NCBI GenBank assembly: GCA_020746105.1
Contig: CM036658.1
Span: 34,279,004 to 34,343,003, forward strand
Direction of reading: 5' to 3'
From: Trogon surrucura
Lineage: Eukaryota > Chordata > Aves > Trogoniformes > Trogonidae
Length of the DNA stretch: 64,000 nt
The notes under the pieces were generated by a model that was not told where the DNA came from, made no database searches, and saw nothing but the letters and a program-made list of their open reading frames with translations. This document shows, piece by piece, positions 58,701 to 61,617 of the stretch. The position numbers were made by a program, and so were the translations under genes. The number at the start of each line of letters is the position of its first letter. The stretch's first letter is position 1.

Positions 58701-61617
58701 CAGAGAAAACTGCAGCTCTTCAGGAAGCAGTAAAAGCCCTCCAGCTTGAAACTTCCAAATACACTAGCAAATCCAAGTAGAGCACAATCCTGAAACATCT
58801 GCAAGAATTTCAAGATAACTTTTTGTATATCTAGCCCAAGGGAATCTCTTCTAAATGGGACAGGTCCATACCAAGAAAAAAATGCAATAGTGTTGGTTAG
58901 CTTTTTTATCTGTGATTAATTCGAGAATTTGATCAATGAAAAGATTACCAAGCAAATCACGCCTCTTTCCTTCAATCCCTTTGCAAACAATGTTTTAAGA
59001 AAAGAATTACTGACATCTATTAGAAGTGTGAAGAACTAATTCTTTCAACACTAGGTGGCATCAACACCCTGGATGCCATCCGTATTTTTACCTTTCTTCA
59101 CTAAACCTTCAGCAAAGCAAAGAGAACGGTATCTTGCAAAACTCATTAATTTTAACACGCTGAACATTAATATTTTGCCAATGGGGAAGGAAACACGAAA
59201 ACATGACTGTGGAAATTTTTTTTTTCAAATTGGACAAATGGCAAAACTTTCCTTTTCAGCAGATACTTTGTAAGCCATCTGTAATATACGTAACTTACTC
59301 AAAAGTAACCCATTGCTAACATCATCTTTCATGAAAAATATAAAAATTTAAAACGTGTAATAGCCAAACCTGCATTAACTTCTAGAATCTTGGAAAAAGA
59401 TGTAAATGACACAACCTCTCAGAAGTGAATGTAAACAATCCAGGCCATGTTATGTCAGTTATGATTAAAGATAGTTGTAGTACAATCTCAGTGAGCTAAC
59501 TTTTCAGTATGGTAAATTTTGCACTGATGTGCACTCAAACTGAGAAGCGTTCAGAAAAAGACCTCAAAGAGTACCCTGAGGTATAAGAAATCTGCTTTAG
59601 GGTAAGAGACTGAACCCAATTTCAGTCCCTTTTTCACAGAGGACAGGAAATTAATAAATCTTGAATTAAAAATGCCTAAATGCAGCAGGATTTCTGGTAT
59701 CCTTTATGTAGCAGATGATAAATCATAGCTAGGAGCTGTTCAGAATAAAAATAAAACGAATACTCCATGATAATGATGAACATTCAGAAAATGATTACAA
59801 AGGGTAACTTTTGAGGAGGACACAATATTAGTCTTCTGATTTGCATCCTTCCCTGAATAAAACTCCAGACATCTATACTGAACAAGAATCTCAACAAGCT
59901 TTTTCTGGACACCGGTCATGACAAGAAGCATCAGAGACGTTTTCCAGCTAACACTCTTTTGTGCCAATCAAAAGGTAACTTTTATATTAGATTTTCAGAC
60001 TCAGCAAATATAAGCTACTGCCATGGGTAATCCAGGAATGGAGGAGATATTGCATGGTGGGAAGAAATCTTCTGATACAGAGTAGAGCTGGATTTTAATA
60101 ATCAAAATGCTAAGCTAGGAAGGGTGAATTCAGCTGATGCATGCAGTTAATCTTTCAATTATAATCTTCCAACAGGATTTCAGGGTCCCTTCCTTTTGAA
60201 GTTAACTGAAGTTTTTCCACTGACTTCTAACACAAGAAAGATTAGGATCTCTTAACAAACTCTCTGATAAATTAATACTTGTGGATTATTTTCATCATTT
60301 TAGAGAGCGTATCTACGGTTAGAAATTTATTCTTGTCTCAGGCAAAGTCCCTATTTCTGTCTGCAGTAAAAGTGTAAAAAAACCCCACAGATTCAAGCCA
60401 AGTCACTGTACGGCAATCACATTTACCAGACCCAGGTGACACATAGAATCATAGAGTCATTAAGGTTGGAAAAGACCTCTAAGATCATCGAGCCCAGCCA
60501 TCAACTCAACACCATCATGACCACTAAACCATGTCCCAAAATGCTACATTTTTTGAACACTGCCAGGGATAGTGACTCCACCACTTCCCTGGGCAGCCTG
60601 CTGCAATGCTTCACAACTCTTTCAGTAAAGAATTTTTTTTGTAATATCCGATCTAAACCTCACCTGGTGCCCATTTCACTTTGACCTACAGATCTTAAAA
60701 CTCTAGACAGCACTTGATCAGCTTCTGAATTGCTGGACTTTCAAGCTTGTGGGTTTTGTTTTGTTTTGTTTTTGTTTTTTGCATTCTACCCTTGGAAGTG
60801 TTTCAACTGTATTTCTCTTTCTTACCTTTCTAAGTTAATACCTGTCACTAGTCCTAAACAGGTAGTTCTGACATCTATAATCCTTTGTTTCCGGAACAGC
60901 AATATATGCTAAACTATCCCTGCACAGCTGGTGTGACCTCCAAATCCTACCTTAGAGATGCTTGGTCCCTAACTTGCCTAAACTCTTACTTCCTGCTGGG
61001 TGTTAAACAAAAGTGACCACTGCCACATGTCTACAGAGCACTCACAGTGTCTGGTTAACAGGCCTTAGTCCTTGCCAGGACATCATCTTTAGTTTTAAGA
61101 TGGTAACTCAAACTTCTGGCTGTTCACATTTAATCTCTAGTATAGACCTACAACTTGCCTGTTGCCTAAAATACACTGTGTGACAGTGTCTTAACATTCT
61201 GCAATGAGCTTTTAGTTATCAGCTGTCTGTGATAGATTTCAATGATAATCTGTCCACTTTCTTCATTTACAAATTCCTTTACCCCTCTCCAACTTTTAAG
61301 ATTTTTATAAAACATCCATGGACAAAACCTCATGACTATCTTATCTTCACCAGATACTAAAGTACGGAGAGTTTCTCACTTGCATGTCAGAAAAGCCTGC
61401 ATTCTGACACGAACAGACAGTGTTACCAGATACTTACCTACACACTTTGGCTCCTTTGAATCCCACTGTGAGGTTCCCTGGCAGGTGAGTTTGGTGCTTC
61501 CTTCCACTTCATAGCCCTCATTGCAGGTCACAAAACATACTGTCTTATAGGAGGTATCAGCAGTTGAACAATTAATGTGTCCATTTTCAGGAGCCCGAAG
61601 CTTGGGACATGTTCGAA
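1563..61617 (-). CDS. SVEP1: SVEP1 (polydom), 38 internal exons, both ends outside window
   Basis: SVEP1 is a very large secreted extracellular-matrix protein. In mammals it binds integrin alpha9beta1 and acts in cell adhesion and lymphatic development. The joined exons listed separately give an uninterrupted 2,981-codon frame. Approximate codon positions: sushi 2-3 (1-126), two HYR domains (127-289), sushi 4 (290-354), linker (355-572), three ephrin-receptor-like Cys modules (572-734), linker (735-765), six EGF repeats (766-994), pentraxin (994-1203), sushi 5-6 (1203-1318), EGF 7 (1318-1358), sushi 7-33 (1358-2981). The order and number match mammalian SVEP1, which has 34 sushi domains; only the signal peptide, VWA, sushi 1, final sushi and C-terminal EGFs are missing, because they lie beyond the window. 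Almost every exon boundary has AG acceptors and GT donors with matching phase. Two donors are GC. No inactivating lesion was seen, so this looks like a functional gene. Identity is from domain order and recalled family sequence, not a search. Confidence 0.97.
2690..2863 (-). CDS. SVEP1: SVEP1 exon: sushi domain 32
   Basis: A 174-bp phase 1-1 exon encoding [34 protein letters not shown] and [12 protein letters not shown]. It is a complete sushi module with donor GTAAGTAGC. Which mammalian C-terminal sushi it is orthologous to is less clear than for the other exons. Confidence 0.95.
3579..3642 (-). CDS. SVEP1: SVEP1 exon: end of sushi 31 (64 bp)
   Basis: A 64-bp exon (phase 0 to 1) encoding [20 protein letters not shown] and R. 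It supplies exactly the missing third and fourth Cys and the Trp of sushi 31, between the 5.4-kb and 2.7-kb exons. The acceptor is TTGTTTCACAG and the donor GTACGTTC. Confidence 0.92.
5387..5542 (-). CDS. SVEP1: SVEP1 exon: end of sushi 30, start of sushi 31
   Basis: A 156-bp phase 0-0 exon of 52 codons: [16 protein letters not shown] ends sushi 30, and [19 protein letters not shown] to SGYELQ opens sushi 31. The acceptor is TTTTTCAG and the donor GTAAGCAAG. It has no start-codon ORF, so it is invisible to simple gene callers. Confidence 0.94.
6604..6829 (-). CDS. SVEP1: SVEP1 exon: end of sushi 29, start of sushi 30
   Basis: A 226-bp exon (phase 2 to 0) encoding [29 protein letters not shown], then [18 protein letters not shown] and [18 protein letters not shown]. 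The acceptor TGTTGCAG and donor GTACGGT keep frame. Confidence 0.95.
7997..10776 (-). CDS. SVEP1: SVEP1 giant exon: sushi 14 (end) to sushi 29 (start)
   Basis: A single 2,780-bp exon (phase 0 to 2), about 926 codons without an intron. It starts [15 protein letters not shown], finishing sushi 14, and contains 14 complete sushi modules with starts such as [12 protein letters not shown] (15), [12 protein letters not shown] (16), [12 protein letters not shown] (18), [12 protein letters not shown] (20), [12 protein letters not shown] (21), [12 protein letters not shown] (24), [12 protein letters not shown] (26) and [11 protein letters not shown] (28). It ends in sushi 29 at GSKVQYR. Modules are about 58 residues with four Cys and a Trp. 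Sushi 21 carries an extra loop of about 42 residues (9424-9549), the region that holds the integrin alpha9beta1 site in mammals. The start is set by acceptor TTTTGCAG and the end by donor GTAAGAA. Several shadow ORFs lie on both strands. Confidence 0.98.
10777..12200. other. SVEP1 intron with CTA microsatellite
   Basis: A 1.4-kb intron 5' of the giant exon. It contains a short trinucleotide run and nothing else that I can name. Confidence 0.6.
11189..11211. repeat. (CTA)n microsatellite
   Basis: About seven perfect CTA units (plus strand) within the intron between the 12.2-kb and giant exons. Confidence 0.9.
12201..12873 (-). CDS. SVEP1: SVEP1 exon: sushi 10 (end) to sushi 14 (start)
   Basis: A 673-bp exon (phase 2 to 0) covering the end of sushi 10 ([22 protein letters not shown]), complete sushi 11 ([13 protein letters not shown]), sushi 12 ([12 protein letters not shown]) and sushi 13 ([12 protein letters not shown]), and the first part of sushi 14 ([15 protein letters not shown]). 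Together with the next exon this marks a part of the gene where introns between modules are absent. The donor is GTACAGAA. Confidence 0.97.
12874..16842. other. Two SVEP1 introns without recognisable elements
   Basis: Introns 12874-14698 and 14867-16842 flank the 168-bp exon at 14699. They are AT-rich, with no CR1, LTR or coding signature that I could detect by reading both strands. An A-run is at about 16609-16618. Confidence 0.5.
14699..14866 (-). CDS. SVEP1: SVEP1 exon: end of sushi 9, start of sushi 10
   Basis: A 168-bp phase 2-2 exon encoding [34 protein letters not shown] and YTCKEG. I chose donor GTACGTAG and acceptor TCTCAG because only they keep frame on both sides (GY-SLQG and EG-YTLVG). 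Confidence 0.94.
16843..17034 (-). CDS. SVEP1: SVEP1 exon: end of sushi 8, start of sushi 9
   Basis: A 192-bp phase 2-2 exon encoding [27 protein letters not shown], then [15 protein letters not shown] and SYTCDNGYR. This shifts the intron position to the middle of the sushi fold, a frame kept by the following exons. Confidence 0.96.
17345..17429 (-). CDS. SVEP1: SVEP1 exon: sushi domain 8, first part (85 bp)
   Basis: An 85-bp exon (phase 1 to 2) encoding [15 protein letters not shown] and [14 protein letters not shown]. It holds only the first Cys of the module; the rest is on the next exon. The acceptor is TTTTTAAAG and the donor GTAGGAA. It is too small for an ORF finder. Confidence 0.92.
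18215..18391 (-). CDS. SVEP1: SVEP1 exon: sushi domain 7
   Basis: A 177-bp phase 1-1 exon encoding [34 protein letters not shown] and [12 protein letters not shown]. It is a complete sushi module. Confidence 0.96.
19184..19303 (-). CDS. SVEP1: SVEP1 exon: EGF-like 7, calcium-binding
   Basis: A 120-bp phase 1-1 exon encoding [34 protein letters not shown] and DGKKCA. It is a cb-EGF with a hydroxylation-type [10 protein letters not shown]. It sits alone between sushi 6 and 7, as in mammalian SVEP1. Confidence 0.97.
22230..22403 (-). CDS. SVEP1: SVEP1 exon: sushi domain 6
   Basis: A 174-bp phase 1-1 exon encoding [35 protein letters not shown] and [12 protein letters not shown]. It is a complete sushi module, joined in frame to the DVDEC start of EGF 7. 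Confidence 0.97.
22912..23226 (+). mobile_element. Probable solo LTR (ERV)
   Basis: This stretch begins near TGTCTGTAGACTTTTAGC and contains a polyadenylation signal AATAAA at about 23180, followed by CTGACTATGGCAGAGCC and an end near CTTCTTCACA. The arrangement and wording resemble avian ERV LTRs. Boundaries are approximate and no target-site duplication was identified. It lies in the intron between sushi 5 and sushi 6 exons, antisense to SVEP1. Confidence 0.4.
23643..23813 (-). CDS. SVEP1: SVEP1 exon: sushi domain 5
   Basis: A 171-bp phase 1-1 exon encoding [35 protein letters not shown] and [12 protein letters not shown]. It is a complete sushi module following directly on the pentraxin domain. 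The donor is GTGAGTTG. Confidence 0.96.
24341..24464 (-). CDS. SVEP1: SVEP1 exon: pentraxin domain, part 4
   Basis: A 124-bp exon (phase 0 to 1) encoding [20 protein letters not shown] and [14 protein letters not shown], ending IFCA. It completes the pentraxin domain. It is isolated by a 4.4-kb intron on its 5' side. The donor GTTAGAAC is unusual after position +2. Confidence 0.94.
27540..28072 (+). mobile_element. CR1 LINE fragment, reverse transcriptase core
   Basis: The plus strand encodes [15 protein letters not shown] near 27555-27600, the CR1 reverse transcriptase catalytic region with FADD intact. It is followed by frameshifted CR1-like sequence (TDLMKFKKN and others) to about 28072. 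Both ends are truncated and there is no CR1 3' tail. It is an old internal fragment, antisense to SVEP1. Confidence 0.75.
28075..28240. repeat. Opposed poly-T and poly-A tracts
   Basis: The plus strand has about 24 T with a single C (28075-28098) and, 120 bp on, A12 (about 28228-28240). It could fold as a stem-loop or reflect retroposed insertions. The enclosed sequence is not recognised. Confidence 0.6.
28894..29018 (-). CDS. SVEP1: SVEP1 exon: pentraxin domain, part 3
   Basis: A 125-bp exon (phase 1 to 0) encoding [36 protein letters not shown] and LSPHQ. LGQEQD and GxISxxNxWD are typical pentraxin strands, including the acidic calcium-site residues. The donor is GTAAGTCC. Confidence 0.95.
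29019..30775. other. Introns within pentraxin domain
   Basis: Introns 29019-29984 and 30161-30775. They are AT-rich and I see no repeat or RNA gene in them. Confidence 0.5.
29985..30160 (-). CDS. SVEP1: SVEP1 exon: pentraxin domain, part 2
   Basis: A 176-bp exon (phase 2 to 1) encoding [20 protein letters not shown], then [20 protein letters not shown] and [18 protein letters not shown] aligns with the pentraxin signature H-x-C-x-S/T-W, with Ala in place of the Cys. The donor is GTATGTTT. Confidence 0.96.
30776..30977 (-). CDS. SVEP1: SVEP1 exon: pentraxin domain, part 1
   Basis: A 202-bp exon (phase 1 to 2) encoding [19 protein letters not shown], then [28 protein letters not shown] and TDYNG. 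This is the start of the jelly-roll pentraxin (laminin-G-like) domain. It is short enough and close enough to non-coding ORFs to be easily missed. Confidence 0.95.
31581..31638. repeat. Short TTTTGTAATT-type tandem repeat
   Basis: Four to five imperfect copies of a 9-10-bp unit around GTAATTTT in the 30978-32113 intron. The rest of that intron is featureless. Confidence 0.7.
32114..32271 (-). CDS. SVEP1: SVEP1 exon: end of EGF-like 5 and EGF-like 6
   Basis: A 158-bp exon (phase 2 to 1) beginning [13 protein letters not shown], the tail of EGF 5, followed by [27 protein letters not shown] and [11 protein letters not shown] 6 has calcium, O-glucose and O-fucose consensus residues. It joins to the pentraxin exon [10 protein letters not shown]. 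Confidence 0.96.
32391..32936 (+). mobile_element. Probable solo LTR (ERV)
   Basis: This block of about 545 bp begins near TGTAAAGGGGCC and ends near CGCCAACAACA. It contains a TATA-like GGATATAAGCTTGG (about 32788) and AATAAAGAAATGCCTGC (about 32861) followed by GTTAGAGAGTTCTTCATC. Those last motifs are characteristic of avian ERV LTR ends as I recall them. No internal retroviral genes are seen, so it is a solo LTR. The exact ends and target-site duplication are not established. It is antisense to SVEP1 in the intron 5' of the EGF 6 exon. Confidence 0.6.
33682..33883 (-). CDS. SVEP1: SVEP1 exon: EGF-like 4 and first part of EGF-like 5
   Basis: A 202-bp exon (phase 1 to 2) encoding [15 protein letters not shown], complete EGF 4, then [16 protein letters not shown] up to NSFR. 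An intron splits EGF 5 before its fifth Cys. Both repeats carry cb-EGF starts and C-x-S-x-P-C sites; EGF 5 also has CRNGATC, an O-fucose pattern. Confidence 0.96.
34784..34897 (-). CDS. SVEP1: SVEP1 exon: EGF-like 3, calcium-binding
   Basis: A 114-bp phase 1-1 exon encoding [32 protein letters not shown] and AKGFTG. It has cb-EGF features and an O-glucose site. The acceptor (ATTTGAAG) has little pyrimidine tract, and a CR1 element begins about 20-25 bp further upstream in the intron. Confidence 0.94.
34920..37534 (+). mobile_element. CR1 LINE, 5'-truncated, ORF2 broken
   Basis: A 2.6-kb CR1 non-LTR retrotransposon. The plus strand carries ORF2 endonuclease pieces ([20 protein letters not shown] at about 35150; [14 protein letters not shown] at about 35465) and reverse transcriptase pieces ([12 protein letters not shown] at about 36540; [18 protein letters not shown] at about 36695). 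Several frameshifts and stops break the frame, for example near 35778, 36112 and 36504. The catalytic box reads FPDD rather than FADD. The 3' end is ACATTCTGTGATTCTGTG, the CR1 octamer repeat. The element is antisense to SVEP1 and starts about 20-25 bp from the EGF 3 exon. Confidence 0.92.
37922..38035 (-). CDS. SVEP1: SVEP1 exon: EGF-like 2, calcium-binding
   Basis: A 114-bp phase 1-1 exon beginning [15 protein letters not shown] and running to CQPGYSG. EVNEC is a calcium-binding start, CKSSPC fits the O-glucose consensus C-x-S-x-P-C, and [10 protein letters not shown] fits the Asx-hydroxylation pattern. Confidence 0.95.
38036..39951. other. SVEP1 introns flanking EGF 1
   Basis: Introns 38036-38684 and 38782-39951 (the second starts with the GC donor at its 5' end). 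No recognisable element. ORF 38649-38966 on the plus strand is antisense to the exon and not supported. Confidence 0.5.
38685..38781 (-). CDS. SVEP1: SVEP1 exon: EGF-like 1
   Basis: A 97-bp exon (phase 0 to 1) encoding [19 protein letters not shown] and [14 protein letters not shown]. It has six EGF cysteines but lacks the calcium-binding D/N-x-D/E start, so it is a non-cb EGF. CHNNGTC matches the O-fucose consensus C-x4-S/T-C. Confidence 0.93.
39952..40046 (-). CDS. SVEP1: SVEP1 exon: linker before EGF array (GC donor)
   Basis: A 95-bp exon (phase 1 to 0) encoding [32 protein letters not shown]. It joins in frame to VFHEC of the first EGF exon. The splice donor reads CAG followed by GCAAGG, a GC-AG intron. 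The basic KKR stretch that I recall in mammals at this point is replaced by IKQYK. This exon is too short for simple ORF detection. Confidence 0.88.
40260..40425. repeat. AT/GT-rich microsatellite
   Basis: Mixed (CA)n, (TA)n and (TG)n runs: ACACACATACATGTACATAC, GTATATATATATATA and CTCTGTGTGTGTGTATTT. The alternating purine-pyrimidine pattern lies in the intron 3' of the third ephrin-like exon. The ORF over it (40102-40446) is an artefact of the repeat. Confidence 0.85.
40646..40807 (-). CDS. SVEP1: SVEP1 exon: ephrin-receptor-like Cys module 3
   Basis: A 162-bp phase 1-1 exon reading [37 protein letters not shown] and [18 protein letters not shown]. It is the third and last Cys module of this type. 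The donor GTAAGCC and acceptor TTCTTGCAG are good. Confidence 0.95.
41534..41695 (-). CDS. SVEP1: SVEP1 exon: ephrin-receptor-like Cys module 2
   Basis: A 162-bp phase 1-1 exon reading [37 protein letters not shown] and [17 protein letters not shown]. It is the second GCC2/GCC3-type module. The donor GTTTGTAAC is weak, but the frame joins to the next module. Confidence 0.94.
42398..42559 (-). CDS. SVEP1: SVEP1 exon: ephrin-receptor-like Cys module 1
   Basis: A 162-bp phase 1-1 exon reading [36 protein letters not shown] and ending SISECK. The CPxGxYxxxxxxxxCxxC spacing is that of the GCC2/GCC3 (ephrin receptor-like) family. The same 162-bp length recurs in the next two exons. Confidence 0.94.
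43064..43297 (-). CDS. SVEP1: SVEP1 exon: helical linker into ephrin-like modules
   Basis: A 234-bp phase 1-1 exon encoding [18 protein letters not shown], then a heptad-like Leu/Ile-rich stretch ([20 protein letters not shown]), and ending [14 protein letters not shown]. The middle is predicted by eye as an amphipathic helix. The end begins the first ephrin-receptor-like Cys module. Confidence 0.95.
43579..43767 (-). CDS. SVEP1: SVEP1 exon: linker with furin-like RVKR site
   Basis: A 189-bp phase 1-1 exon encoding [18 protein letters not shown], an acidic and Ala-rich stretch, then [11 protein letters not shown] and [13 protein letters not shown] at 43637-43648 fits the R-x-K-R proprotein convertase consensus. 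Mammalian SVEP1 has a comparable dibasic site here. Cleavage itself is inferred. Confidence 0.92.
43768..45695. other. SVEP1 intron, featureless
   Basis: A 1.9-kb intron between two linker exons. ORFs such as 43995-44243 lack splice or family support. No repeat recognised. Confidence 0.5.
45696..45804 (-). CDS. SVEP1: SVEP1 exon: linker, Cys-containing
   Basis: A 109-bp exon (phase 0 to 1) encoding [16 protein letters not shown] and [15 protein letters not shown]. It has three Cys and joins cleanly to the [10 protein letters not shown] exon that follows. It is separated from the preceding exon by a 3.9-kb intron carrying a large CR1 copy. Confidence 0.9.
46640..49020 (+). mobile_element. CR1 LINE, 5'-truncated, ORF2 broken, internally deleted
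   Basis: A 2.4-kb CR1. Endonuclease pieces include [20 protein letters not shown] (about 46770) and [13 protein letters not shown] (about 47016). Reverse transcriptase pieces include [16 protein letters not shown] (about 48140) and [17 protein letters not shown] (about 48320). The catalytic Asp pair is changed to Asn (FANN). After HKKHMELFK the reading passes straight into CR1 3' sequence, an internal deletion. The tail ends AATTCTATGATATG ... CCATGATTCT. It is antisense to SVEP1 in the intron between the 49.8-kb and 45.7-kb exons, and several frameshifts make it inactive. Confidence 0.92.
49746..49867 (-). CDS. SVEP1: SVEP1 exon: linker after sushi 4
   Basis: A 122-bp exon (phase 1 to 0) encoding [20 protein letters not shown] and [10 protein letters not shown]. 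It matches the SVEP1-specific linker between sushi 4 and the ephrin-like modules. It forms no named domain family that I recognise. The donor is GTAGGTTAG. Confidence 0.9.
49868..52478. other. SVEP1 introns flanking sushi 4
   Basis: Introns 49868-50938 and 51134-52478. They are AT-rich, with A-tracts (about 52191-52200), and hold no mobile element or extra exon that I can support. Confidence 0.5.
50939..51133 (-). CDS. SVEP1: SVEP1 exon: sushi domain 4
   Basis: A 195-bp phase 1-1 exon encoding [29 protein letters not shown] and [14 protein letters not shown], ending at PGCS. The four Cys and the Trp of a sushi module are present. The module has an extended loop before the last Cys, as in mammalian SVEP1 sushi 4. 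The donor is GTATGTC. Confidence 0.95.
52479..52610 (-). CDS. SVEP1: SVEP1 exon: HYR domain 2, second half
   Basis: A 132-bp phase 1-1 exon encoding [19 protein letters not shown], then [20 protein letters not shown]. YTAxDPSGNxxTC is the HYR signature. The donor GTTTGTTACC is weak but preserves frame into sushi 4. Confidence 0.91.
52849..52956 (-). CDS. SVEP1: SVEP1 exon: HYR domain 2, first half
   Basis: A 108-bp phase 1-1 exon encoding [15 protein letters not shown]... to EEPQFSDNS. It continues directly from HYR 1 and opens HYR 2. It lies on the minus strand with acceptor CTCTGCAG and donor GTGAGATAG. Confidence 0.9.
53610..53739 (-). CDS. SVEP1: SVEP1 exon: HYR domain 1, second half
   Basis: A 130-bp exon (phase 0 to 1) reading [12 protein letters not shown]..., then [21 protein letters not shown] and ending KVI. 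The [13 protein letters not shown] core is the HYR signature. The donor is GTAAGTAAAT. Confidence 0.94.
53740..57676. other. SVEP1 introns around HYR domain 1
   Basis: Introns 53740-55187 (bounded by the GC donor) and 55307-57676. No recognisable element. ORFs such as 54433-54708 and 56667-56984 are unsupported. Confidence 0.5.
55188..55306 (-). CDS. SVEP1: SVEP1 exon: HYR domain 1, first half (GC donor)
   Basis: A 119-bp exon (phase 1 to 0) encoding [14 protein letters not shown]... to DNSGDE, the first half of a hyalin repeat, a domain with an immunoglobulin-like fold. The only junction that keeps frame with the next exon is GACGAG followed by GCAAGT, a GC-AG donor. A GT donor at this place is absent. 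Confidence 0.9.
57677..57874 (-). CDS. SVEP1: SVEP1 exon: sushi domain 3
   Basis: A 198-bp phase 1-1 exon encoding a slightly long sushi module. It begins [11 protein letters not shown], contains [13 protein letters not shown] and [12 protein letters not shown], and joins in frame to the HYR exon. The spacing between the first two Cys is longer than in other modules, as in the third sushi of mammalian SVEP1. Confidence 0.93.
57875..61437. other. 3.6-kb intron between sushi 2 and sushi 3
   Basis: It contains a pyrimidine-rich tract (58072-58133 on the plus strand) and a CR1 3' fragment at 60.44-60.69 kb. A GT-rich homopurine/pyrimidine stretch TTTGTTTTGTTTTG is at about 60755. No exon recognised. 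Confidence 0.55.
60443..60690 (-). mobile_element. CR1 LINE 3' fragment
   Basis: The plus strand reads ATAGAATCATAGAGTCATTA, GGTTGGAAAAGACCTCTAAG, then CTTCCCTGGGCAGCCTG and CTAAACCTCACCTGGTGCCC. This is the antisense of the CR1 3' untranslated region and last codons. It is about 250 bp, in SVEP1 sense orientation. Confidence 0.9.
61438..61617 (-). CDS. SVEP1: SVEP1 exon: sushi domain 2
   Basis: A 180-bp phase 1-1 exon encoding one complete sushi (CCP) module. It starts at [12 protein letters not shown] and ends with the fourth Cys (KCV), with the conserved Trp in [10 protein letters not shown]. The donor is GTAAGTA and the acceptor TTTGCAG. It is the most 5' SVEP1 exon I can find; the preceding sushi 1 and VWA exons must lie above 64 kb. 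Confidence 0.93.
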